DNA of 12,749 bases from CAYMRB01 sp964392615 (GTDB lineage Bacteria; Planctomycetota; UBA8108), in contig CAYMRB010000299.1 in assembly GCA_964392615.1 (NCBI GenBank), forward strand, positions 1-12,749, given 5' to 3'. A program made the position numbers and the translations under genes. Positions 1 through 6,556 of the stretch are shown piece by piece. Below the pieces are notes generated by a model. That model was not told the DNA's origin. It worked only from the letters and a program-made list of their open reading frames with translations, and did not search any database. Within the stretch, counting starts at the first letter, position 1; each line of letters begins with the position of its first letter.

Positions 1-2
1 TC

Positions 3-173
3 GACGCCGCGACCGACCGCCTGTGGATCGTCAACGATCCCGACTCGGTGCGCGGCAACTTCCGGCGTCGCGATCAGGAGCTGGCGACGGGCCACTACGC
101 GTCGTACGCGCCTCTCCTGTACGAGATGCGCCTGTCCGACGTCTTGCCGGCACCGCAGGCGAGGAGGCGTTGA
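3..173 (+). CDS. C-terminal end of an unrecognised protein (cut by window edge)
   Basis: An open frame enters from the left edge and ends at TGA 171-173, leaving 56 residues. The visible tail includes RLWIVNDPDSVRGNFRRRD and later YASYAPLLYEMRLSDVL, ending in a basic QARRR. I do not recognise the family. The pattern of a short hydrophobic stretch followed by N-D-P-D and then a charged helix loosely resembles the C-terminal ends of some sulfatase-like enzymes, but that is too weak to use as a name. The stop lies only 7 bases before the TTG start of the tRNA-thiolation gene, so the two are probably cotranscribed. An AGGAGG at 162-167, inside the last codons, probably serves as the ribosome binding site of that next gene, which also supports this frame being the real one. 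Confidence 0.6.
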   Translation, partial: DAATDRLWIVNDPDSVRGNFRRRDQELATGHYASYAPLLYEMRLSDVLPAPQARRR

Positions 174-180
174 TCGCAAC

Positions 181-969
181 TTGACCTCGACTGCGGGCGA
201 TCGACTGACAAAGACCATGCTGCGCAGCGTCGGCGCGTGGTCGCTGATCGAGGCGGGCGACCGCATCCTCGTCGCGATTTCCGGCGGCAAGGACAGCTAC
301 ACGATGCTCGACCTGCTGTCGCGGGCCCGCCGCAAGTCGCCGGTCGACTACGAGATCGTCGCCGTCCACCTCGACCAGGTCCAGCCCGGCTACGACGGCA
401 CGCCGCTGCGGGAGTGGCTCGAGGCATTCGGCGCGCCGTTCGAGATCGTCCGCGAGGACACCCACTCGATCGTCCTGCGCCTCGCCGCGGAAGACCGCGC
501 CGCGTACTGCGCGCCGTGCTCGCGGCTGCGCCGCGGTGTGCTCTACACGACCGCCGACCGGCTGGGCTGTAACAAGATCGCGCTCGGACATCACCGCGAC
601 GATGCCCTCGAGACGCTCCTGATGAACATGTTCTACTCCGGCCGCCTGCAGGCGATGCCGGCGAAGTACCGCACGAACGACGGCCGGTTCGAGGTCATCC
701 GACCGCTGATCGAGTGCGCCGAGAGCGACATCGCCGAGCACGCCGCGAACGCCGGGTATCCGATCATTCCCTGCAATCTCTGCGGATCGCAGGAGAACCT
801 GCGCCGCGAGTACGTCGCGAAGCTCCTCGACCAGATCGAGAAGGAGCAACCCGACGTGCGCCGAGTCATGCTCGGCGCCCTGAAAAACGTCCGCCCGTCG
901 CACCTTCTCGACGCGGAGGTCGCGGCGGCATGGGAACGCGCGGCGGCGGACTACGCGCCGAGACGCTGA
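181..969 (+). CDS. ttcA: tRNA 2-thiocytidine(32) synthetase TtcA-like
   Basis: This is an ATP-dependent PP-loop enzyme predicted to thiolate cytidine 32 in the tRNA anticodon loop, using an iron-sulfur cluster, in the cytoplasm. The PP-loop SGGKDS is at residues 34-39. A CAPC pair is at 110-113, and the downstream PCNLCGSQ motif (C198, C201) holds the cysteine that matches the third cluster ligand of E. coli TtcA. GHHRDDALETLLMNM near 136-150 and PSHLLD near 239-244 are also typical. The product is 262 residues, shorter than the roughly 310 of E. coli, mostly at the ends. The chosen start is TTG 181, with AGGAGG 13 bases upstream and no earlier in-frame start nearby. ATG 217 is the alternative and would keep the whole PP-loop domain. 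Other TtcA/TtuA-family enzymes are possible, but the third cysteine motif favours TtcA. Confidence 0.9.
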   Translation: MTSTAGDRLTKTMLRSVGAWSLIEAGDRILVAISGGKDSYTMLDLLSRARRKSPVDYEIVAVHLDQVQPGYDGTPLREWLEAFGAPFEIVREDTHSIVLRLAAEDRAAYCAPCSRLRRGVLYTTADRLGCNKIALGHHRDDALETLLMNMFYSGRLQAMPAKYRTNDGRFEVIRPLIECAESDIAEHAANAGYPIIPCNLCGSQENLRREYVAKLLDQIEKEQPDVRRVMLGALKNVRPSHLLDAEVAAAWERAAADYAPRR

Positions 970-995
970 CTCTCCGATCTCCGAGCGAGGTGCTC

Positions 996-1481
996 ATGAC
1001 CAATGACGACCAGAACCCGTTCGATGCTCCGCCACCTCCGCCGCCACCGGACGATCCTCCGTACGGACCGCCGCGGGACGCTCCGGAAGAGGACTCGCCG
1101 TACGCCCCGCCGAGCGCCGAATCCGGCCGACGACGGGCTCCGCAGTACGGGCGAGAGTCGCGCTCGAATACCGGGACGCAGAACCTGGGCATCGGTTCGC
1201 TGGTCAGTTCGGCGATCGGCTGCAGCTGCTGCCAGATCGGCTCGGTGGTCGGGGTCATTCTCGGGATCATGGCCTGGACACGCGCGAGCCGCGAGTTGCG
1301 CGAGGTCGACGCCGGCCTGCGCCCACCCCACGAGCGCAGCACCGCCCGGGCCGGGCTCATCTGCGGGATCATCGGCACGATACTCGACGGGCTGTCGCTC
1401 GTCTTCATCGTGATCTACCTCGTCTTCATCTTCCTCGGAGCCGCGATGGACGAGCCCTTCATCTGGCCGGACCAGGACTGA
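996..1481 (+). CDS. small proline-rich membrane protein, DUF4190-like
   Basis: This 161-residue protein has a long, disordered, proline- and acid-rich N-terminus (residues 8-60, with a run of seven prolines at 12-18). Two hydrophobic hairpin segments follow at about 65-94 and 117-150. The first contains an unusual cysteine cluster (GCSCC at 75-79), and the loop between them carries the charged stretch ASRELREVDAGLRPP. A Pro-rich cytoplasmic tail followed by two glycine-rich membrane segments is the usual layout of DUF4190-type proteins. Their function is not established, so none is given here. ATG 996 is chosen because a GAGG at 987-990 sits five bases upstream. Upstream sequence open in the same frame is out-of-frame coding for ttcA. 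The gene follows ttcA by 26 bases on the same strand and may be cotranscribed with it. Confidence 0.75.
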   Translation: MTNDDQNPFDAPPPPPPPDDPPYGPPRDAPEEDSPYAPPSAESGRRRAPQYGRESRSNTGTQNLGIGSLVSSAIGCSCCQIGSVVGVILGIMAWTRASRELREVDAGLRPPHERSTARAGLICGIIGTILDGLSLVFIVIYLVFIFLGAAMDEPFIWPDQD

Positions 1482-1524
1482 CACGAGACTGTCGCCGGTC
1501 CGCCGCTGCGCCAGGGACCCGTCG

Positions 1525-1553
1525 TTGCAACGTCGGCCATGCGGCGGCAAACT
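1525..1553 (+). promoter_or_regulatory. possible smpB promoter
   Basis: TTGCAA at 1525-1530 is followed after 17 bases by CAAACT at 1548-1553, a loose match to a sigma-70 type -35/-10 pair. A start of transcription about 7 bases later would fall almost on the ATG at 1563, which would fit the lack of any visible ribosome binding site there. The -35 also overlaps a perfect 10-base palindrome, CGTTGCAACG (1523-1532). The match is weak and the region is GC-rich, so this is only a candidate. Confidence 0.22.
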
Positions 1554-1562
1554 ACCCTTCCC

Positions 1563-2063
1563 ATGGCCAAGAGCAAGTCCAAGAAGCAGAAGAAGGCCGA
1601 CGCCGACGGCCCCCGACTCCGCGAGTATCGCAACCGCCGCGCATTCCGCGAGTACCACGTGCTCGAGAGGGTCGAGGCCGGACTGGCGCTGATCGGGTCG
1701 GAGGTCAAGTCGCTGCGCGACGGCAACGTGAACTTCGCCGAGAGCTACGCGCGCATCGAGGGCGGGGAGGCTTGGCTCATCGGCTGCCACATCTCCGAGT
1801 ACAAGAACGCGCGAGTCTTCGGACACGAACCGACGCGACGGCGCAAGCTCCTGCTGCACCGCCGGGAGATCGGCAAGCTGACGAAGGCCGTCGAAATCAA
1901 GGGGCAGACGCTCGTGCCGCTGAAGATCTACTTCAACGCGCGCGGCATCGCGAAGATGCAGATCGGCGTCTGCAAGGGCAAGCAGCTGCACGACAAGCGC
2001 CAGGACGCGAAGAAACGCGACACGGAGCGCGAGATCCGCAGGGAGATGTCCCGGTACGAGTGA
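1563..2063 (+). CDS. smpB: SsrA-binding protein SmpB
   Basis: SmpB binds tmRNA and brings it to stalled ribosomes for trans-translation. The protein has 166 residues, within the family's usual range of about 150-165. Landmarks in order are the N-terminal Lys-rich leader, RRAFREYHVLERVEAGLAL (26-43), GSEVKSLRDGNVNF (45-58), the HISEY turn (76-80), the HEPTRRRKLLLHRREI block (88-103), TLVPLKIYFN (116-125), and the conserved tail GKQLHDKR (139-146). The basic C-terminal helix is needed for decoding-centre function in known SmpB proteins. ATG 1563 gives the common MAK-type start. An in-frame ATG at 1539 would add eight residues not typical of the family. Neither start has a clear Shine-Dalgarno sequence. 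No tmRNA gene is visible in the window. The gene runs convergently into the nucleoside transporter, 27 bases from its stop. Confidence 0.95.
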   Translation: MAKSKSKKQKKADADGPRLREYRNRRAFREYHVLERVEAGLALIGSEVKSLRDGNVNFAESYARIEGGEAWLIGCHISEYKNARVFGHEPTRRRKLLLHRREIGKLTKAVEIKGQTLVPLKIYFNARGIAKMQIGVCKGKQLHDKRQDAKKRDTEREIRREMSRYE

Positions 2064-2090
2064 TCGCCCACGCTGAGCGCAGGGTATCGT

Positions 2091-3323
2091 TCAGATCAGC
2101 ATCCCCGCGATACACGCCGTCATGAACGCGGCGAGCGTGCCGCCGAGCATCGCTCGCAGACCGATGCGCGCGAGGTCGGCCTGGCGCGACGGCGCGAGCG
2201 GCCCGATGCCGCCAAGCTGGATGCCGATCGAGCTGAAGTTGGCGAAACCGCACAGCGCGTACGTCGCGATGATCTCGCTGCGCTTGCTCAGCTGAGTCGC
2301 CTCGTCACCCATCATGTCGTGCAGATTGCTGTAGGCGATGAACTCGTTGGCGGCCATCTTGACGCCGAGAAGCTGCCCGACGCGCAAGCACTCGCCCGAC
2401 TCGACGCCCATCACCCAGGCGAATGGTGCGAACACCCAACCTAGCCCTTTCTCGAGCGACCACGCGGCTGCCTCTTCGTAGCCGAAGAGACCGCCCGTCC
2501 AAGCGAGCATCGTGTTCAAGAGCGCGATCAACGCCAGGAACACGAGGAGCATCGCGCCGACGTTGATCGCCAGCTTGACACCGTCGGTCGTGCCGCGCGC
2601 GATCGCGTCGACGACGTTGACCGAATGCCGCGGAATGTCGACCTTGACGGTGCCGAGAGTCTTCGACTCCTCGACCTCCGGCTGCAGGATCTTCGCGATG
2701 AGCAATGCCGCCGGCGCGGAGATCACCGACGCCGTGATCAGGTGGCCGGGGTCGATCTTGAATGCTCCCGCGTAGACCGCCAGCACGCCACCCGCGACGG
2801 TCGCGAAGCCGCCGACCATCAGCGCCATGAGCTCCGAACGCGTCATCGTCTCGACGTAAGGCCGGACGACGAGCGGCGCCTCGGTCTGTCCGACGAAGAT
2901 GTTCGCCGCCGCCGACAAACTCTCCGAGCCCGACGTGCCGAGCGTCCGCTGCATGACGAACGCGACGACTCGAATCACCCGTTGAACGATGCCGAAGTGA
3001 TAGAGCATCGACATCAGCGCCGAGAAGAAGACGATCGTCGGCAGGATCTTCAGCGCGACCAGGGCATTGTCGCCCGTCACGTATCCCCTGAAGAGGAACT
3101 CCGTCCCCTTGTCGACTTGATCCAACAGGACCTTGACGAGAGAGCCGAGCCAATCGAAGACGTCCTTTCCGAGGTCCGTCTTCAAAATCAGCACCGCGAA
3201 CACGAGCTGCAGCGCGAGCCCGCCGATGACGACGCGCGGCGATACCCGCCTCTTGTGCGAGCTCATCAGCCACGCGAGGCCCATCATCACGAAGAGCCCG
3301 AGCAGGCTAATCAGACGTTCCAT
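2091..3323 (-). CDS. concentrative nucleoside transporter (CNT/NupC family)
   Basis: This inner-membrane symporter is predicted to import nucleosides using a sodium or proton gradient. It has 410 residues, the normal length for bacterial CNTs, with hydrophobic segments throughout. Family signatures are intact: GQTEAPLV (145-152, first nucleoside-contact motif), GVKMAANEFIAY (320-331, with E327 matching the substrate-binding glutamate of the Vibrio cholerae transporter), and CGFANFSSIGIQLGG (358-372, with N362 and S365 in the binding-site positions). ATG 3321-3323 has GGAGG (complement of 3334-3338) ten bases upstream. The gene lies 32 bases downstream of the HD phosphohydrolase on the same strand and was probably transcribed with it, which suggests a shared role in nucleoside or nucleotide handling. 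Substrate range (pyrimidine, purine or both) and coupling ion cannot be read reliably from the sequence. Confidence 0.94.
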   Translation of the reverse strand: MERLISLLGLFVMMGLAWLMSSHKRRVSPRVVIGGLALQLVFAVLILKTDLGKDVFDWLGSLVKVLLDQVDKGTEFLFRGYVTGDNALVALKILPTIVFFSALMSMLYHFGIVQRVIRVVAFVMQRTLGTSGSESLSAAANIFVGQTEAPLVVRPYVETMTRSELMALMVGGFATVAGGVLAVYAGAFKIDPGHLITASVISAPAALLIAKILQPEVEESKTLGTVKVDIPRHSVNVVDAIARGTTDGVKLAINVGAMLLVFLALIALLNTMLAWTGGLFGYEEAAAWSLEKGLGWVFAPFAWVMGVESGECLRVGQLLGVKMAANEFIAYSNLHDMMGDEATQLSKRSEIIATYALCGFANFSSIGIQLGGIGPLAPSRQADLARIGLRAMLGGTLAAFMTACIAGMLI

Positions 3324-3355
3324 CGCCGCTGTTCCTCCATCTCGTTCACGTGCCC

Positions 3356-4690
3356 CTAAACGTCGACGCGCTCCGCTGCCGCGACGAGCAGCTCGCCGAG
3401 CCCTGCGGCGTCGATCGGCAGATCGGCGTGCTTCGGGTGCACGAACACGCGGACGCGCTTGACGTAGTCATCGAATTGCTCTCGAGCCAGAGTCCGCACG
3501 ACCGGCGAAACCTCCTCGAGAAGGCGATACCGCCCCTCCTTGCGGTGCAGGACCTCGATGCGGAACTCGACCTCCTTCTCGACGGGCGGCGCATCGATCA
3601 ACACCTCGTGCGGCGCGATCGTGCGATCCGTCTGTGCACCGAGACCGCTCGCGAGCTCCTCGGCACACGCGACGAGCCAATCGTACGGTCGACGCGCGAC
3701 ACGCTCGTAGACATCGCGACGCTCGTAGAGGCTGAACTGGGCGAGCCGCTTGTACAGCCGCCGCCGCTCGCCGAAGAGCCCGTCGAGCAGCTCGCCAGCG
3801 GCCGTCCCCGCGCCGCGCTCCACGAGTGCAGCAATCAGCGCGTCCTGCGACAACCGGAATAGCCGCTCCAGGTCGAGCTCGGAGTGCAGCAGGCTGAACG
3901 CGCGCTGCAGCATCGCGGTCGCCGAGCGCACGCTGTGGTGCCAGTACACCTCGCTGAACATCACGTAGCGGGCGAATACCATCATCTCCGCCGCGGTCTT
4001 GCCCTTCTCCGTGATCGCGAGCCCGTCGCCGGCCTCGTTGAGGCACAGACTGCCGACCAGACGCCCCTGATCGAAGTTGCGGCCGTACGGCACGCCCGCA
4101 TGGATGCTGTCCCGCATCAGATAGTCGAGCTTGTCGATATCGATCGGCCCGGACAGGAGGCTCGCGAGGACCCGGCTCGACTTCGACTCGCCCTCACCGG
4201 CCAGCAACGCGAGCACGTCCGACGGCTCGATGGCCCAATCGTCGCGCAGGACCTGCGCCAGCTCGCCCGACTCGAGGTACTCGCGGATGAACACCTCGTG
4301 CTTCGGGACGCCGGGAAGCCGGATGTCCTCGATCGGATGGCAGAACGGCCAATGCCCGACGTCGTGGAGCAGCGCGGCGGCGATGAAGAGCTCGGCATCG
4401 TGCCTTCCGACCACTCCGGTGAAGCGAGCATCGTGCGACAGGTGCCGCAGGAACAGGAGCGCGAGTCGATACACGCCGAGCGAGTGCTCGAAACGCGAGT
4501 GCGTCGCCGCGGGGTAGACGAGGGACACGAGCCCGAGCTGCGGAATCCGCGCGAGGCGGCGGAACTCGGGCGCATCGACGAGGCGCCGGACGCGAGGCGT
4601 CAGCGGCACGTCGAGCTCCGGCGAAATGCGCACCGCACCGGCGAAGGAGTCGAGCCCCGCGACCTCGGGGATGGACCGTATCTCGGACAT
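3356..4690 (-). CDS. HD-domain phosphohydrolase, SAMHD1/dGTPase-like (COG1078 type)
   Basis: This cytoplasmic metal-dependent phosphohydrolase is probably active on (deoxy)nucleoside triphosphates. In the 444-residue protein the HD ligands are complete: RFEH at 66-69, HD at 109-110 followed by H113 and H118, and D186 in PIDIDKLDY. Y190 and D194 match SAMHD1 Y315 and D319. Before the HD core, RRLVDAPEFRRLARIPQLG (35-53) is the classic COG1078 lead-in. The C-terminal third (about 300-444) is less conserved and ends in VRVFVHPKHADL. ATG 4688-4690 gives the usual N-terminus; the frame stays open upstream to 4789, but that part is arginine/serine-rich and not family-like. No strong ribosome binding site is seen. 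It is the first gene of a likely operon with the nucleoside transporter. The precise substrate is unknown, and some family members have no tested activity. Confidence 0.9.
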   Translation of the reverse strand: MSEIRSIPEVAGLDSFAGAVRISPELDVPLTPRVRRLVDAPEFRRLARIPQLGLVSLVYPAATHSRFEHSLGVYRLALLFLRHLSHDARFTGVVGRHDAELFIAAALLHDVGHWPFCHPIEDIRLPGVPKHEVFIREYLESGELAQVLRDDWAIEPSDVLALLAGEGESKSSRVLASLLSGPIDIDKLDYLMRDSIHAGVPYGRNFDQGRLVGSLCLNEAGDGLAITEKGKTAAEMMVFARYVMFSEVYWHHSVRSATAMLQRAFSLLHSELDLERLFRLSQDALIAALVERGAGTAAGELLDGLFGERRRLYKRLAQFSLYERRDVYERVARRPYDWLVACAEELASGLGAQTDRTIAPHEVLIDAPPVEKEVEFRIEVLHRKEGRYRLLEEVSPVVRTLAREQFDDYVKRVRVFVHPKHADLPIDAAGLGELLVAAAERVDV

Positions 4691-4757
4691 GGCGCGATCT
4701 AGCCGAGGCCGCGAGCGAAATACAACCCCCGGCACTCCGTCCCGCGCCGACGGGCTC

Positions 4758-6397
4758 TCAACGCAGCTCGGCGCGCAGCGCGACGACACCCCACGCGGGG
4801 ACCGTGACGCGCCCGTCGACCCGTCGCTTCGCCCGCTCGCTCGTATCGCTGAGCCAGACGCCCTTCGGAGCCGGCTGCCGCCATGTCAGGGCCGCATCGA
4901 CAGTCTCGTTCGACGCGCCGAGCAGACGAACGATGATCGCCCGACCGTCGTCGCTCGGCTTCAGTCCAGTGACGACGACGCAGTCCGGCTCGATGCGCAC
5001 CAGCGAGGACGACGACGGCGCGACTCCGCGTCCCGGCACCGCCACCAGCGGCTGACTGGAGCCGATCGCGGCGCGCGAGGCCGCGGCATCGTCACACGGT
5101 CCGACGTGCGGGCGCAGCACGTACCGGAACTCGACCGGCCCTTCCTGGTAGGCCCGATAGTTCGTGCCCCAGTGGTTGTTCATCGCCCACGAGTACAGCT
5201 TCTGCGTCGGCTCGATCCTCTTGCGCCACACGGTCGGATCGGTCTGCGAGTTCAGCAGCGTGGCCGTGATGCCGCCGACCTGCACGAGCGGCGCGTCGCG
5301 AGTGACGGCGAGATCGTGATTGGCGAGCCGCTGCGCGGGTACCGAGCGACCTTGCTCGTCGACCGCGGAGCGGAAGCCGCGCGCGATCTCGACGGGAATC
5401 ACCGCCAGGTCCGTACGCGACCAGGAAGTCGTGTTGTAGACGTCGACGCTCGCACGCGACGGCGCCGCCTCGAGCCCGCTGCCGACCTGGGCCGCCTCGC
5501 CGAGAAGCTGCCGCGATTGGAGATTCGCGGCCGTCGCATACGACTGCTTGATACTCCACTGGGCCGCCGTGAACGCGCTCGCCGGTCGCGAGATGCTGCA
5601 GTGAGCGCCCCACGTGTGCTCGGAGTAGAGCAGCACGTTCTTCCACGCCGCCTCGAACTTGTCGGACGGATAGAGCCGAGGAGCGAGCATCGCCCAGAGC
5701 GCCTCCGCCTGGACGAGGCGGTCAGAGCTCGCCCGATTCAGTGCTGTCTCTGCCGCGGACGATCCGGCGCCGTCCTCCCAGTACGCGGCTGAGAGTCTCC
5801 CTCCGCCTGCCGCCGGATGATCGGCACCGTGTGCGCCTCGATCGCGATGCCGCGCGGCGTTTCGTCGGCCGCTCTGGCCGCGAAAAGCTCGATGCTGCGC
5901 CCGCCCACATTGGGCGAGCGGCCCGGCAGCACCGACGTCACCTGCCACCGCACATAGCGCGCACGGACGGGACGAAACGCCTCGAAGGTCGTGGCACCGG
6001 GTGCATCGACGTGCTCGATCTTCACCGTCGCGATCGGACGCACGAAGTCGGGCGTCGCGCTGAACACGAGATTCGCCTCGGCGATGGTATCCGGCGTCCG
6101 CCGCTGCACGTGCCGGAACGCCGCCACGGGTTCCGCGCGGCCGAGATCGAAGTCGATGAACGTCCGCTCGGCCAGGTGGTCGGACGCATATGCGCGGCGC
6201 GCACCGGGCCCGGAGACCTTCAGGATGTTCTCCGCTTCGTAGCCACCGCCGGGGAAGGCTCGCGCGGCGGCGAGTATCGTCGGCTCAACGGGGCCGAGGC
6301 GGGTGAAGGACTGTGGCGCGTCGGCGGCGGAGGTCGAGCGGAGCCCGACGGCCACGACGATGACGAAGAACGCGCAGCGATGACGAGTGCGATTCAT
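4758..6397 (-). pseudogene. GH38 alpha-mannosidase-like gene, frame-broken and lacking its catalytic domain
   Basis: The 5' part (6397 down to about 5790) encodes a signal peptide (residues 1-25, ending STSAA) and a discoidin/F5-8C-like domain (about 50-174, with RYVRWQVTSV and SIELFAA). It runs to AHTVPIIRRQAEGDSQ, then becomes meaningless. From about 5786 a different frame continues with YWEDGAGSS, ALNRASSDRLVQAEALW, AWKNVLLYSEHTWGAH and QWSIKQSYA, which match the post-catalytic middle region of GH38 enzymes. It then goes through VQVGGITATLLNSQTDP and YSWAMNNHWGTNYRAYQEG to TGA at 4758. The GH38 catalytic domain, with its HSHxD-type metal site, is absent from every frame here. A second gap is likely near 5315-5325, where QRLA meets NHDLAVTRDAPLV with most of the GH38 C-terminal sandwich missing. 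GGGGA lies nine bases before ATG 6395-6397. An assembly misjoin is an alternative to genuine decay. Confidence 0.8.
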
Positions 6398-6454
6398 GGA
6401 CTTGTTCCCCGAAACAGGAGCAGATGCGACCAGCAGGGAAGAGTAACGTAGATG

Positions 6455-6481
6455 CCGGCCTTTCGGGTAGATGCGGGCCGG
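6455..6481. promoter_or_regulatory. hairpin in the divergent intergenic region
   Basis: CCGGCC (6455-6460) and GGCCGG (6476-6481) are perfect 6-base complementary arms around a 15-base loop, in the 159-base gap between the divergent mannosidase and nuclease genes. The near-repeat TAGATGCCGG / TAGATGCGGG overlaps the arms. This gap must hold the promoters of both genes, so the structure may be an operator or leader hairpin. It could also be chance in GC-rich DNA. No convincing -35/-10 pair was recognised in the gap. Confidence 0.25.
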
Positions 6482-6556
6482 TCACCCCACTAAGATCGGC
6501 GCGGGTTTCCGGTTTCGGGTCTCCGGTTCGAATCGTACGAGCGACGAGGTCTCACC

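Noticed and set aside
1539..1562. Earlier ATG start for smpB
   Set aside because: It would add MRRQTTLP without a ribosome binding site, while ATG 1563 gives the usual MAK-type SmpB start.
2064..2090. Shared terminator between the convergent smpB and transporter genes
   Set aside because: Only a 3-base-pair stem (CTG/CAG) can be drawn in the 27-base gap and there is no T-run.
3356..4690. HD phosphohydrolase as part of an antiphage dNTP-depletion system
   Set aside because: The protein matches the widespread COG1078 housekeeping type, and its neighbours are a nucleoside transporter and a broken sugar-hydrolase gene, with no other defence genes nearby.
4626..5792. Long plus-strand frame across the end of the HD gene and the mannosidase remnant
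   Set aside because: Arg-rich without family features; the minus strand in the same place encodes recognisable HD and GH38 segments.
6525..6534. GGTTCGAATC, identical to a tRNA T-loop consensus, upstream of the nuclease gene
   Set aside because: The flanks (CTCC before, GTAC after) do not form a T-stem, and there is no acceptor, D-arm or anticodon arm around it.
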